Shown one piece after another: positions 1 through 7,491 of a stretch of DNA of 15,337 nucleotides. The stretch is taken from assembly GCA_040235395.1 (NCBI GenBank), contig JBECKS010000224.1:1-15337 (forward strand), given 5' to 3'. The position numbers and the translations under genes are program-made. A model generated the notes under the pieces. It ran no database searches. It was given only the letters and a program-made list of their open reading frames with translations, and was not told the DNA's origin. Position 1 is the stretch's first letter; each line of letters begins with the position of its first letter. The stretch comes from JBECKS01 sp040235395 (GTDB taxonomy: Bacteria > Pseudomonadota > Gammaproteobacteria > Pseudomonadales > JBECKS01).

Positions 1-1
1 G

Positions 2-619
2 GGTGTTACTGCACCTGAAGGATCATATGTGATAGCCCTTCAGGGTACTGCAAATACCTCGAGGAACTTTACGGTTGCAGCCGATGGTAACTACCTGCTC
101 ACATTTAGAGCAGCTCAGCGATCAGGAAGCAATCAGTATGTGACAGTTGAGCTGGATGGTGTCGAGGTAGGTCAGGTAGGCACAACAATGGTAACCCCGT
201 CTTTCGATAGCTATGTAATGGCGCTGAACGGGCTTGTGGCAGGTCAAACCTATAACCTCAAGTTCGTAGGTACCCCGCCTGCTGGAGACCACACGATTTT
301 TGTGGATGATATTAAGATAGAACAAGCAGTGGATAGGGGCTTCTCATTGAATCTGGGTCAGGATTACCTCGTTAATGCAGTCAATCTGGATGGTCGTGAC
401 GACTGTTGCACAAACCGACTTGATGGCTACAGGGTTCAATTGTGGAATGACGGTGTGCTGGAGGCCGAGGCACTACCAATAACGGGCGCTCAGGCTGACA
501 ACAATCTTGTTACATTTGACTATATAACAGCCGATGAGGTGAGATTGGTTAAAAGAGCTGGTGAGAATGCCGTAAGCCCGATGAATTTCACTGAAATACA
601 GGTCAGGGTTAATCAGTAA
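2..619 (+). CDS. C-terminal part of a secreted sugar-binding (lectin-like) protein, 5' truncated by the window
   Basis: The frame is open from nt 2 with no stop upstream, so the gene starts before the window; the GTG at 29 is an internal codon. About 205 residues are visible. The first ~105 form a beta-rich, galactose-binding-like jelly-roll (alternating hydrophobic strands, ending in FVDDIKIE), as in DUF642/CBM-type modules. The next ~90 resemble the C-terminal half of an F5/8 type C or fucolectin domain: a LNLGQ strand, then GRDDCCTNRLDG near nt 392-430. That adjacent Cys pair followed by an Arg is characteristic of fucolectin-like domains. There is no transmembrane segment or sorting signal at the C terminus. 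By inference this is the carbohydrate-binding tail of an extracellular enzyme or adhesin; the catalytic part, if any, lies upstream. The family assignment is by motif only. Confidence 0.75.
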   Translation, partial: GVTAPEGSYVIALQGTANTSRNFTVAADGNYLLTFRAAQRSGSNQYVTVELDGVEVGQVGTTMVTPSFDSYVMALNGLVAGQTYNLKFVGTPPAGDHTIFVDDIKIEQAVDRGFSLNLGQDYLVNAVNLDGRDDCCTNRLDGYRVQLWNDGVLEAEALPITGAQADNNLVTFDYITADEVRLVKRAGENAVSPMNFTEIQVRVNQ

Positions 620-634
620 AAATGAGTGATTTAG

Positions 635-663
635 AAAAAGGGAGCTTAGGCTCCCTTTTTTTT
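635..663 (+). terminator. Rho-independent terminator of the lectin-like gene
   Basis: A perfect 11-bp stem, AAAAAGGGAGC (635-645) against GCTCCCTTTTT (650-660), with a TTAG loop and a T run through 663, lies 16 bases after the stop codon. The A-rich left arm could let it work in both directions. Confidence 0.93.
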
Positions 664-730
664 GTCCATCTTTTTTGTTTAGGGTTTTTTTCCTAGGGAA
701 TTTAAGAAACGTGTATCTTGAGTGTCTTTT

Positions 731-810
731 TGTGGAAGGTATATTCTGTGGAAGATATATTCCATGGAAGCCATATTCTATTGAAGTCATCTTTTATCGA
801 AGTCATACAT
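731..810 (+). repeat. Five degenerate 16-bp tandem repeats
   Basis: Five consecutive 16-base units without spacers: TGTGGAAGGTATATTC (731), TGTGGAAGATATATTC (747), CATGGAAGCCATATTC (763), TATTGAAGTCATCTTT (779) and TATCGAAGTCATACAT (795). The GAAG core is in every unit and an AT-rich tail in most. A weaker sixth copy may lie at 714-729. The array ends 57 bases before the start of the UbiA-domain gene, so it could hold regulator-binding sites, or it could be a neutral minisatellite. No coding frame explains it. Confidence 0.8.
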
Positions 811-867
811 AGCAGCTGAACTTGTGATTTAATACCTGCCATGGAAAAACAATAAGGAAGAACAGGA

Positions 868-2502
868 ATGAACTTTGTCGCTCTCCCTCTGCGCTGGCTG
901 CGCAATATCATCGAAATTCAGGAAAAAAAGGTCTACAACTTTTATGTCGTATTTGTGTTTGCGGTGTTTGTTGGTTTTAGTCGCTTTTTTCTTGAAGTAA
1001 TGCTGTCACAGCCCCCGATTCTTTTTGTAAAAACCGCTGCATTCGCTTTTGTAAGTTTTTATTTGCAGTGCATTTTTTTATACACCCTGGTGCTTACGCT
1101 ATGTATTCCAGGTTCCGACTGGAAAAAGCATATTTATCTGGTGTTGATTGGTGTTTTTCTAGGTATTTTCCCGCCGATTATCGATGCCGTATTGCTAGGC
1201 TTGGGGCATTTTTCATATCAATATTTACCGGATATCAGCCAGTGGAACATATTGATCTATCAAAAGCGTGTCGCGCCTCCTGGCGAAACGTTAATCTTGT
1301 TTATCACCATTTTTTTTACAGCCTTGGTTGTATTTATAAAAACCGGGAATCTTTGGCGAACAGGGTTAGCGGCTGTATTAAGTTATTTATGCGTATTTTT
1401 TATTGCAGCGGGTTTGCCAGCGCTGGTTTTATTTTCAACTCAATTTTTCAGAGTGGAAAATGAAGTTCTGAATCGCGCTACCGATGTTGAAAAACTGTTT
1501 CTGTTTGAAGGTTTAAATTTTCTGGAATTAATGGTTGTTGCGCAAAGTCTGGTGGTCGTTTTTGTTTATTTGTTTTTGAATAAACATATTGTTAGCAATG
1601 TATTAAAACGAGTAAATCATGTTGTTCCGGTGCTGCTAACGAGTTTGTTGGGTAGCAGTGTTTATGGTCCTTTAGATATTTATTCAATATTTTTTGCGCT
1701 AGTTTTGTTTTTTGTTTCTATTGTCGTGATTTTTCATAATGATTATTTTGACAAGCTGGAAGATGCTGTGTCGGGTAGGCAGGGTTATATCACTAAGCAA
1801 GATGTAGATTTTTTTAACATCATCGTGTTTTTGTTGCTAGGCTTGTTAATTTCATCGGGTTTTTTAAGTGCTTATCTCATTTTATTGTTCTTTGTTTGTT
1901 CCTTTTTATACAACTATGATTTTTATCGGGGTAAGAGCTACTTTCCTTCTAATTATAAAATTGAAGGTGTATGGGGGTTAACGGCTTTATTAGCTGGGAT
2001 GTTTTGTTATGTGACTACTCAAAAAGGTATTGGTGCAGAATTTATCAATTCTAATGATGTAAATGTTTTGAATAAGGTTGGTAGCGTTCTAGACATGGGT
2101 AATACCATCCATAACTTGTTTTCCTGGCAGTATATTTTATTTATTTTTCTGGTTTTCGGGGGCTGGTCAATTATTTCAGTAATAAAAGACTACAAAGATA
2201 TTGATGGTGATGAAGCTGTTGGAAATCAGACAGCTTATGTTCTACTTAAAAAGCGTGGCTACAACCTTATGCGCTTTCACAAAAACTATACCCGAGCATT
2301 GTCGGTATTATTATTCATTCCTTTTTTGTGGTTAATAAAAATAGATGCTCATGCTGTGTTTTACGTATTAATGGCCGCGAGTATCGTTGTTTTTTATCGG
2401 GTGATTAATTGGCCTTCATCTTCAAAAGCTGTTGAGTCAGCCCTTATGTCAATCAGTGCATATTTGCTGATTTTTACCTTGGCCTGTCATTTTTCTCATT
2501 AA
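868..2502 (+). CDS. Multi-spanning membrane protein with a C-terminal UbiA-type prenyltransferase domain
   Basis: The 544-residue integral membrane protein has two halves. Residues ~1-245 contain about six hydrophobic helices (around 24-44, 52-80, 86-110, 140-160, 163-190, 215-240) that I do not recognise; a Yip1-like fold is possible. Residues ~255-540 match the UbiA superfamily by two Asp-rich motifs: N291-D292xxD295xxxD299 and D441xxD444xxxD448. In this family these bind Mg2+ and the prenyl diphosphate, and the enzyme attaches a prenyl chain to an aromatic or other acceptor in the membrane. UbiA enzymes are usually ~290-320 residues, so the N-terminal half is an extra domain. ATG at 868 is preceded by AAGGAAG (854-860), 7 bases away. 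The gene is markedly T-rich compared with its neighbours. No quinone or heme gene is adjacent, so the acceptor is unknown. Confidence 0.8.
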   Translation: MNFVALPLRWLRNIIEIQEKKVYNFYVVFVFAVFVGFSRFFLEVMLSQPPILFVKTAAFAFVSFYLQCIFLYTLVLTLCIPGSDWKKHIYLVLIGVFLGIFPPIIDAVLLGLGHFSYQYLPDISQWNILIYQKRVAPPGETLILFITIFFTALVVFIKTGNLWRTGLAAVLSYLCVFFIAAGLPALVLFSTQFFRVENEVLNRATDVEKLFLFEGLNFLELMVVAQSLVVVFVYLFLNKHIVSNVLKRVNHVVPVLLTSLLGSSVYGPLDIYSIFFALVLFFVSIVVIFHNDYFDKLEDAVSGRQGYITKQDVDFFNIIVFLLLGLLISSGFLSAYLILLFFVCSFLYNYDFYRGKSYFPSNYKIEGVWGLTALLAGMFCYVTTQKGIGAEFINSNDVNVLNKVGSVLDMGNTIHNLFSWQYILFIFLVFGGWSIISVIKDYKDIDGDEAVGNQTAYVLLKKRGYNLMRFHKNYTRALSVLLFIPFLWLIKIDAHAVFYVLMAASIVVFYRVINWPSSSKAVESALMSISAYLLIFTLACHFSH

Positions 2503-2698
2503 CCTGAATAGGTATGAATCAAGGGCAGCTGCTTTTGCATGCAGGTTTTATCGGGGTGCTTACAGCTTACCGCTAGTGAATAAGTATCTACAAAGCCGCC
2601 TTGTAAGATGACTGGATTTGCTCTATGTTTCTGACCGCTAGAAACTTCCCATTACGAATTAATCAGGTCTCAATATACGATCTTTCCTGGAGTACTGA

Positions 2699-4552
2699 GT
2701 GAAAAACCTCCCCCTCATTGTAAGCTTTGGTGGAATTAATCCCGCAGGGCGTTCTTCAGGCCATATGGCCTACCAACGTTTGGTTTTTGATGCCCTGAAT
2801 GAGTCTAAGCAACAAGAGACATTAAAGTCTTTGTCTCGGCTTATGCAGCTTGGGAATGCATCAGCACTCAATGACCAAGAGAAGTCTCAGATTCTCGCTA
2901 ATACGCTTGTCAGGAAAATCCATTCAGGCATCTATGACCCTCAGGCCGTGCCCGCCAACAAACGTGCCAGATTGAGCGCTTCAGGCGAAGTGCTGGTATT
3001 CCAGATGGATAGCAGAGACCTGCCTGACCCCGTACCGGCAGACTGGGAACTAAAACAGCTTGAGAATGAGCGTGTTGAAGTTCGATGCCAATCCATGAAT
3101 GTACTCCTGAGTGATACTCGCGCGCTTAAAGTCGGCGTGGCTGGTCAGCTACCTACGGGGCTTGATATAGGCAACCTGTATCCTTCAAGGAATCATCCTA
3201 AAGGCTTGGAAATGACGGTTTTCGGCGCTTCAGATGCCATTGGTTCATTGGGTGTGGATTTTGAGCTGATTAAATCACTTCTGCCTGCCGATCAGATTGG
3301 TGTCTATGCCTGCAGTTCAATGGGGCAACTGGATGATAACGGCGTGGTGGGTTACGCCAAGGCGGCTCAAATGGGTAAGCGAGCCACCTCAAAGCAGCTG
3401 CCCTTAGGCTTCCCTGAGATGCCAGGTGATTTTGTCAATGCTTATATGTTGGGTAGTGCGGGGTTCACAGGTGGTGTTGTCGGAGCCTGTGCCACTTTCC
3501 TCTATAACCTCGAACATGCGGTGAAGGATATTCAGGCGGGTCGTCGCCAGGTTGCTATCGTAGGCGTAAGTGAAGCACCCATTACGCCAGAGGTAATGGA
3601 AGGTTACAGAACCATGGGTGCATTGGCAGAAGATGCTGCCCTCATAGAGTTGGATAAGCACTTGAACCTGACAGAGCCACGTTATGAGCGAGCCTGTAGA
3701 CCATTTGGCGATAATTGCGGTTTTGTGATGGGGGAATCTGCCCAGTTTGCTGTGCTTTTTTCTGCCGAGTTTGCCTTGAAAACAGGGGCTAAAGTCCTTG
3801 GTGCTGTACCTGGCGTGTTTACACATGCTGATGCTTACAAAAAATCCATTTCTTCACCGGGTATTGGAAACTATCTCTGTTTGGGGCGGGCTGTTTCATT
3901 GGCAGAGAGTATGTTTGGTGAGGATTGGGTGCGTAACAGGAGCTTTGTTCATGCGCATGGAACGGGAACACCGCAAAACAGGGTAACGGAATCCCACGTA
4001 ATCAATGAGATTGCCAAGGCTAAAGGCATTAGTCGTTGGCCTGTAACGTCGGTGAAATGTTATGTGGGGCATAGTCTGGGTGCTGCAGGTGGTGATCAGA
4101 TGATGGCAGCGCTAGGTACATGGAGCGAAGGTTTAATACCAGGTATCTTCTCGGTGGATACTTTTGCTGATGATATTCATTCAAGTAATCTTCTTTTCAG
4201 TCAAAAGCACATTGAGGTGGGCTCTGAAGGGATGTCTCTCGCTTTCCTGAATTCCAAGGGTTTTGGCGGAAACAATGCGACTGCCTGTGTGCTTTCACCC
4301 AAGCATTCTATGGAATTGCTGGAAAAAATGTCTTCAAAGGAAGAGTTTGCGACATATATGCAAAAACAGGCATCTGTAGAGAAGATGCAAGCAGAGTATT
4401 TCAAGGCTTTGGCGGAAGGTGATTCACGCCTTATTTATCGTTTTGGGGAAGGCGTTTTAGCAGGGGAGCAACTTGAGATCGACGCCGATGGTGTTCGTGT
4501 ACCGGGTTATGAGCAGAAGGTCTCCTTCAAAGTTGAAAACCCTTATAATTGA
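2699..4552 (+). CDS. fabY: FabY-like beta-ketoacyl-ACP synthase
   Basis: The 617-residue protein is a thiolase-fold condensing enzyme with a Cys-His-His triad: Cys264 in GGVVGACATF, His420 in HAHGTGTP and His458 in KCYVGHSLGAAGG, with Lys453 conserved. GFGGNNAT near the end is the usual KAS glycine-rich loop. KAS I/II enzymes are ~410 residues; the extra length and the N-terminal sequence LPLIVSFGGINPAGRSS fit the long FabY class known from Pseudomonas, where FabY makes acetoacetyl-ACP from acetyl-CoA and malonyl-ACP to start fatty acid synthesis. GTG at 2699 has GGAG (2689-2692) 6 bases upstream. The gene stands alone with 196 bp before it, which contain no clear promoter or terminator. Condensing-enzyme identity is firm; the FabY assignment is by length and N terminus from memory, and a role in a secondary lipid pathway is possible. 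Confidence 0.85.
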   Translation: MKNLPLIVSFGGINPAGRSSGHMAYQRLVFDALNESKQQETLKSLSRLMQLGNASALNDQEKSQILANTLVRKIHSGIYDPQAVPANKRARLSASGEVLVFQMDSRDLPDPVPADWELKQLENERVEVRCQSMNVLLSDTRALKVGVAGQLPTGLDIGNLYPSRNHPKGLEMTVFGASDAIGSLGVDFELIKSLLPADQIGVYACSSMGQLDDNGVVGYAKAAQMGKRATSKQLPLGFPEMPGDFVNAYMLGSAGFTGGVVGACATFLYNLEHAVKDIQAGRRQVAIVGVSEAPITPEVMEGYRTMGALAEDAALIELDKHLNLTEPRYERACRPFGDNCGFVMGESAQFAVLFSAEFALKTGAKVLGAVPGVFTHADAYKKSISSPGIGNYLCLGRAVSLAESMFGEDWVRNRSFVHAHGTGTPQNRVTESHVINEIAKAKGISRWPVTSVKCYVGHSLGAAGGDQMMAALGTWSEGLIPGIFSVDTFADDIHSSNLLFSQKHIEVGSEGMSLAFLNSKGFGGNNATACVLSPKHSMELLEKMSSKEEFATYMQKQASVEKMQAEYFKALAEGDSRLIYRFGEGVLAGEQLEIDADGVRVPGYEQKVSFKVENPYN

Positions 4553-4876
4553 AACGCTTAGCATAAATTTTGAAAGCAAAATTTAGGATAAGGACTTGGC
4601 AAAGCACTTAATTTAAGCCATATTAGCCGGATGCCTGTAGTCACCGTTTGGTGAACCATTTCCTTGTTATTGAGAGGAGTAGTCAAAAAGGTTTACGGGT
4701 TTCGCTCAGAATCAAAAAGTGATTGAGCGAGAAAAAATCCAAGGCCGTGATGCTCGTGAGCAAGGTTTTCAATAGTCATAAAATAAAAATTATTAAAAAG
4801 CAGAAAAGCAAAATTAGGCGGTCAAAAGCGAACTTTCATAGTTCGTTTTGCTTTATGAAATTCTGAATAGGGTTCA
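4553..4876. other. 324-bp spacer with several hairpins, no convincing gene
   Basis: This AT-rich spacer between the ketoacyl synthase and the lipoprotein gene contains at least four inverted repeats: TAAATTTTG/CAAAATTTA (4564-4585), TCACC/GGTGA (4641-4654), an imperfect TCGCTCA...TGAGCGA stem (4702-4730), and a nested set at 4805-4854. None is followed by a T run, so no terminator is called for the upstream gene. A 38-codon, lysine-rich frame at 4750-4866 is the only notable small frame. It may hold an untranslated leader or a small RNA. Confidence 0.5.
4805..4854 (+). promoter_or_regulatory. Two mutually exclusive hairpins in the leader of the DUF2846-like gene
   Basis: An inner stem pairs 4823-4834 (CAAAAGCGAACT, one bulged G) with 4840-4850 (AGTTCGTTTTG). 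An outer stem pairs 4805-4813 (AAAGCAAAA) with 4846-4854 (TTTTGCTTT). Both use 4846-4850, so only one can be complete at a time. The structure ends 22 bases before the ATG at 4877. A regulatory role is inferred. Confidence 0.35.
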
Positions 4877-5629
4877 ATGTTAATGAATTCATTGTCGGTG
4901 AAGTTGATGGAATCAGTTAGAGAAATAGCGTCAAGGAAGGCGGGAATTCTTGGCGATGCCCTTAAGATTTCGTTTCTTTCCCTTTTCCTGTTAATCACGA
5001 ACGGATGCGGCGACGTGATTAACACAAAGTACTGGAGACAAATGGAATGGGGTGGCTATATCAAACCCGTTCAAGGTCCAGCCTTTCACCCTGTTACTGA
5101 AACCGATCCTTTAAATGCGGTCGTGTACTTCTATCGTCCTTTCTCTGATTGGGCAGATCAGGAACTTCAGGCGCCTAATATTTTCGTTAATGGTGAGAAG
5201 GTCTTTGGTATCAAGAATAATATGTATGTGGCGCTTGAGCTTGAACCAGGTCGACATCATTTCTCTGCACGCAGACCTTTAGCGATTCTTCATGTTGAAG
5301 AAATTTTTGATCTTGATCTCGATGTGGATCCAAGCGAAATTTATTACCTTCGTTATTCTGAAGTGGACATTCCTCCTGAGTTAAGTTTTGAAGAAGGCTA
5401 TGTCAGTAATGGTCCTGTGTATCAGGTGAGTGAAGATTTTGCCCGTCATGAGTTACGTTTAACACAATCTTCTGATGCAGTTGTTGAGAAAGTCGCTAAG
5501 GAAGAGCGTTGTGAGAAGACACGTGATTTGATTTATGGTGATGAAGAGAATGCAACACCAACGGATGATTCAACAGGTGGATGGTCAACTAACTGGAGAA
5601 GTTACATTCAGATGGGTGATGACTGTTAG
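4877..5629 (+). CDS. Probable DUF2846-like lipoprotein or secreted protein
   Basis: The 250-residue protein has a basic stretch then a hydrophobic segment (residues ~31-41, ISFLSLFLLI) followed by TNGC44, a likely lipidation cysteine. The lipobox is atypical: Thr at -3 and Asn at -2 instead of Leu and Ala/Ser. Residues ~78-195 resemble DUF2846 (AVVYFYRPF, then a NIFVNGEKV strand and LEPGRHHFSARR), a beta-sandwich domain common in small bacterial lipoproteins of unknown function. The C-terminal ~50 residues are polar and probably disordered. The start is uncertain: ATG 4877 has only a weak AGGG, and ATG 4907 (M11) has GGTGAAG upstream and would give a shorter signal sequence. The gene has its own terminator. 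Membrane anchoring in the periplasm is inferred; the function is unknown. Confidence 0.75.
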   Translation: MLMNSLSVKLMESVREIASRKAGILGDALKISFLSLFLLITNGCGDVINTKYWRQMEWGGYIKPVQGPAFHPVTETDPLNAVVYFYRPFSDWADQELQAPNIFVNGEKVFGIKNNMYVALELEPGRHHFSARRPLAILHVEEIFDLDLDVDPSEIYYLRYSEVDIPPELSFEEGYVSNGPVYQVSEDFARHELRLTQSSDAVVEKVAKEERCEKTRDLIYGDEENATPTDDSTGGWSTNWRSYIQMGDDC

Positions 5630-5652
5630 TTGAGTTTAAAGAAATTTTATTG

Positions 5653-5685
5653 AGCCCGATTAGTGAAAACGTCGGGCTTTTTTTT
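5653..5685 (+). terminator. Rho-independent terminator of the DUF2846-like gene
   Basis: Stem AGCCCGA (5653-5659) pairs with TCGGGCT (5672-5678), followed by eight Ts (5678-5685). It begins 24 bases after the stop codon and ends 20 bases before the next gene. Confidence 0.92.
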
Positions 5686-5705
5686 GTTATTTTTATGGAG
5701 CTTAC

Positions 5706-6464
5706 ATGGATATTAAAGACAAGGTTGCAATCGTAACAGGCGGCGCTTCAGGTTTGGGTCAGGCATGTGTTGAGATGTTTGTGCAGCATGGCGCTAACGT
5801 AATGATTTTTGATAGGGCTGTGGAAAAGGCAAAGCAATTGTGTGAAACCCTTGGAGATAAAGTTGCTTTTATTGAAGTGGATGTAAGTGATGAGGCTGAT
5901 GTAAAAAAAGGCATTGATGAAACACTTGCGCGTTTTTCAGCCATACATGTGTTGGTGAATTGCGCAGGTATTGGTATGGCAGGTAAAACTTTTGGTTCAA
6001 AGGGCATCATGCCTTTGGATTTGTTCAAGCTCACAATCAATGTGAATCTGGTTGGCAGTTTTAATGTGCTTCGATTAGTTGCTGAACAGTTTGCTAAAAA
6101 CCCTGAAGAAGAAAAAGGTGTGATTATTAACACTGCTTCTGTTGCTGCTTTTGATGGTCAGATTGGCCAAGCTGCTTATAGTGCAAGCAAAGGGGGTGTA
6201 GCCGCTATGACTTTGCCTATTGCCCGTGACCTTGCGCCATATGGAATTCGTGTTATGACCATTGCTCCGGGTGTGATTGATACGCCTATGATGGCCATGT
6301 TGCCTGATGATAAACGACGTCCTCTGATTGATATGGTTCAAAGTCCAAAGCGTTTAGGTTTACCTTCAGAATTTGCACAACTGGCTTTGCACATTGTCGA
6401 GAACAGTTACCTCAATGGTGAGACCATTCGACTGGATGGTGGTATCAGGATGCAACCTCGATAA
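5706..6464 (+). CDS. Short-chain dehydrogenase, HSD10-type 3-hydroxyacyl-CoA dehydrogenase
   Basis: A 252-residue Rossmann-fold enzyme. The NAD-binding motif is TGGASGLG (residues 11-18), NCAG lies at 85-88, and the catalytic set is Asn114, Ser145, Tyr158 and Lys162 (YSASK). The blocks INTASVAAFDGQIGQAAYSA and MTLPIARDLAPYGIRVMTIA closely match mitochondrial type-2 3-hydroxyacyl-CoA dehydrogenase (HSD17B10) and its bacterial relatives, and the C-terminal NGETIRLDGGIRMQP is typical of that group. The inferred reaction is NAD-dependent oxidation of (S)-3-hydroxyacyl-CoA, possibly short or branched chain, in fatty acid or branched-chain amino acid breakdown; other hydroxy substrates are possible. 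ATG 5706 has GGAG (5697-5700) 5 bases upstream. It faces the AraC regulator tail to tail. Confidence 0.9.
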   Translation: MDIKDKVAIVTGGASGLGQACVEMFVQHGANVMIFDRAVEKAKQLCETLGDKVAFIEVDVSDEADVKKGIDETLARFSAIHVLVNCAGIGMAGKTFGSKGIMPLDLFKLTINVNLVGSFNVLRLVAEQFAKNPEEEKGVIINTASVAAFDGQIGQAAYSASKGGVAAMTLPIARDLAPYGIRVMTIAPGVIDTPMMAMLPDDKRRPLIDMVQSPKRLGLPSEFAQLALHIVENSYLNGETIRLDGGIRMQPR

Positions 6465-6465
6465 C

Positions 6466-7491
6466 TTATTGTGTTTGCTGTTTCAGCCGTTTTCGAAATT
6501 CGCCAGGCGAAACACCAGACCAGCGTTTGAAAGCATGATAGAAGTTGGTGGATTCTGAAAAACCAAGTAGCGCAGCAATGGTATCCATATTCATGGAGTC
6601 ATCTCGCAAATAATTCTGGGCAAAGCGAAAACGAACTTTTTCACGCAGAATGACATAGGAAGTGTCTTCATCTTTCAATCGACGTTGCAGGGTGCGAGGT
6701 GTCATTTTCAGATGATCGGCCACATCCTGAATGCTGATGCTATTTTGTCCCAGGTTTTCTTCCAGATAATTAATAATCTGTCTCGATACTTTCTGGCTTT
6801 GATGGAGCTGCAGAAGCTGAGCGCGAGCTTCCATTTCAATTTTTCGATTTGCTTCAGGTAAAGCGCCAAGTAGTGGTTTTTCAAGAATGCTTGAGTTGAC
6901 GATGATTTTTGTTTGAGGTCGGTCAAAAAAAACAGGGCATTTAAAAATGCGTTGATATTCTTCAGAGTAATCAGGCTCAGGATGTCTGAAGTGAATTTCA
7001 TTAATTCTGAAGAGCTCTTTGCCAGAAAGAGAACGTGCAATGCTCAGTAAGCTTGTCATTGCGATTTCTGCATAAATTGCCTTGTTGCCATTTTCAATTC
7101 GGTCAATGTAATTGATATGTGTCTGAGCACCCCGATTTTCGAGGGAAAAAGCAATGTGAGGGCTAACCAGATCCTTATAACGATTGTAAAGGTCAAAAAC
7201 CTGCTTAAGACTCGAGGCCGTTGCCAACAAGGTGCCGAGAATCTGTAGTGAGTTAAGTTGCAGTGTTAATCCATGATGCAGCCCAAGCGCGGGATCCTTG
7301 CTTGCCTCTTTCATGACTTCCAGAATGCTGTCAAATTGTGAAAGGGAAAGTTGGGATTTAGGGTCGTTAATCTGTTCTTTGGTTAGTCCGGCTTTTTCCA
7401 GCAGGCTATCTACCGATAGCGAACTACGGTTTGCAATGGCAACCAGTCCAGGAAGTATTGAAGCAGTAACGTTAACGAATTTATTTTCCAT
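6466..7491 (-). CDS. AraC-family transcriptional regulator with arabinose-binding-type N-terminal domain
   Basis: The 341-residue protein has two parts. Residues ~20-205 match the N-terminal domain of the OruR/PF12625 branch of AraC regulators (SLEKAGL-like helix, then LGTLLATASSL and the conserved FRHPEPDYSEEY near 168-179). Residues ~240-335 are the two-helix-turn-helix AraC DNA-binding domain, with HTH1 at 254-275 (VADHLKMTPRTLQRRL) and HTH2 at 302-325 (IAALLGFSESTNFYHAFKRW). The ligand is not predictable, but PF12625 regulators often control lipid or amino acid breakdown, so the convergent dehydrogenase is a candidate target. The ATG lacks a nearby Shine-Dalgarno sequence; a strong AAGAGGAG lies 20 bases upstream. 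An in-frame TGA a few codons upstream rules out a much earlier start. Confidence 0.92.
   Translation of the reverse strand: MENKFVNVTASILPGLVAIANRSSLSVDSLLEKAGLTKEQINDPKSQLSLSQFDSILEVMKEASKDPALGLHHGLTLQLNSLQILGTLLATASSLKQVFDLYNRYKDLVSPHIAFSLENRGAQTHINYIDRIENGNKAIYAEIAMTSLLSIARSLSGKELFRINEIHFRHPEPDYSEEYQRIFKCPVFFDRPQTKIIVNSSILEKPLLGALPEANRKIEMEARAQLLQLHQSQKVSRQIINYLEENLGQNSISIQDVADHLKMTPRTLQRRLKDEDTSYVILREKVRFRFAQNYLRDDSMNMDTIAALLGFSESTNFYHAFKRWSGVSPGEFRKRLKQQTQ

Noticed and set aside
731..810. CRISPR-like repeat array
   Set aside because: The 16-bp units are directly adjacent with no spacers and are degenerate; there are no cas genes.
2569..2636. Repeated CCGCTAG motif after the UbiA-domain gene, with another CCGCTAGTG near 7667
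   Set aside because: Only 7-9 bases are shared, with no regular spacing; chance is likely.
4564..4585. Terminator for the ketoacyl synthase gene
   Set aside because: The 9-bp inverted repeat is perfect but very AT-rich and is not followed by a T run.
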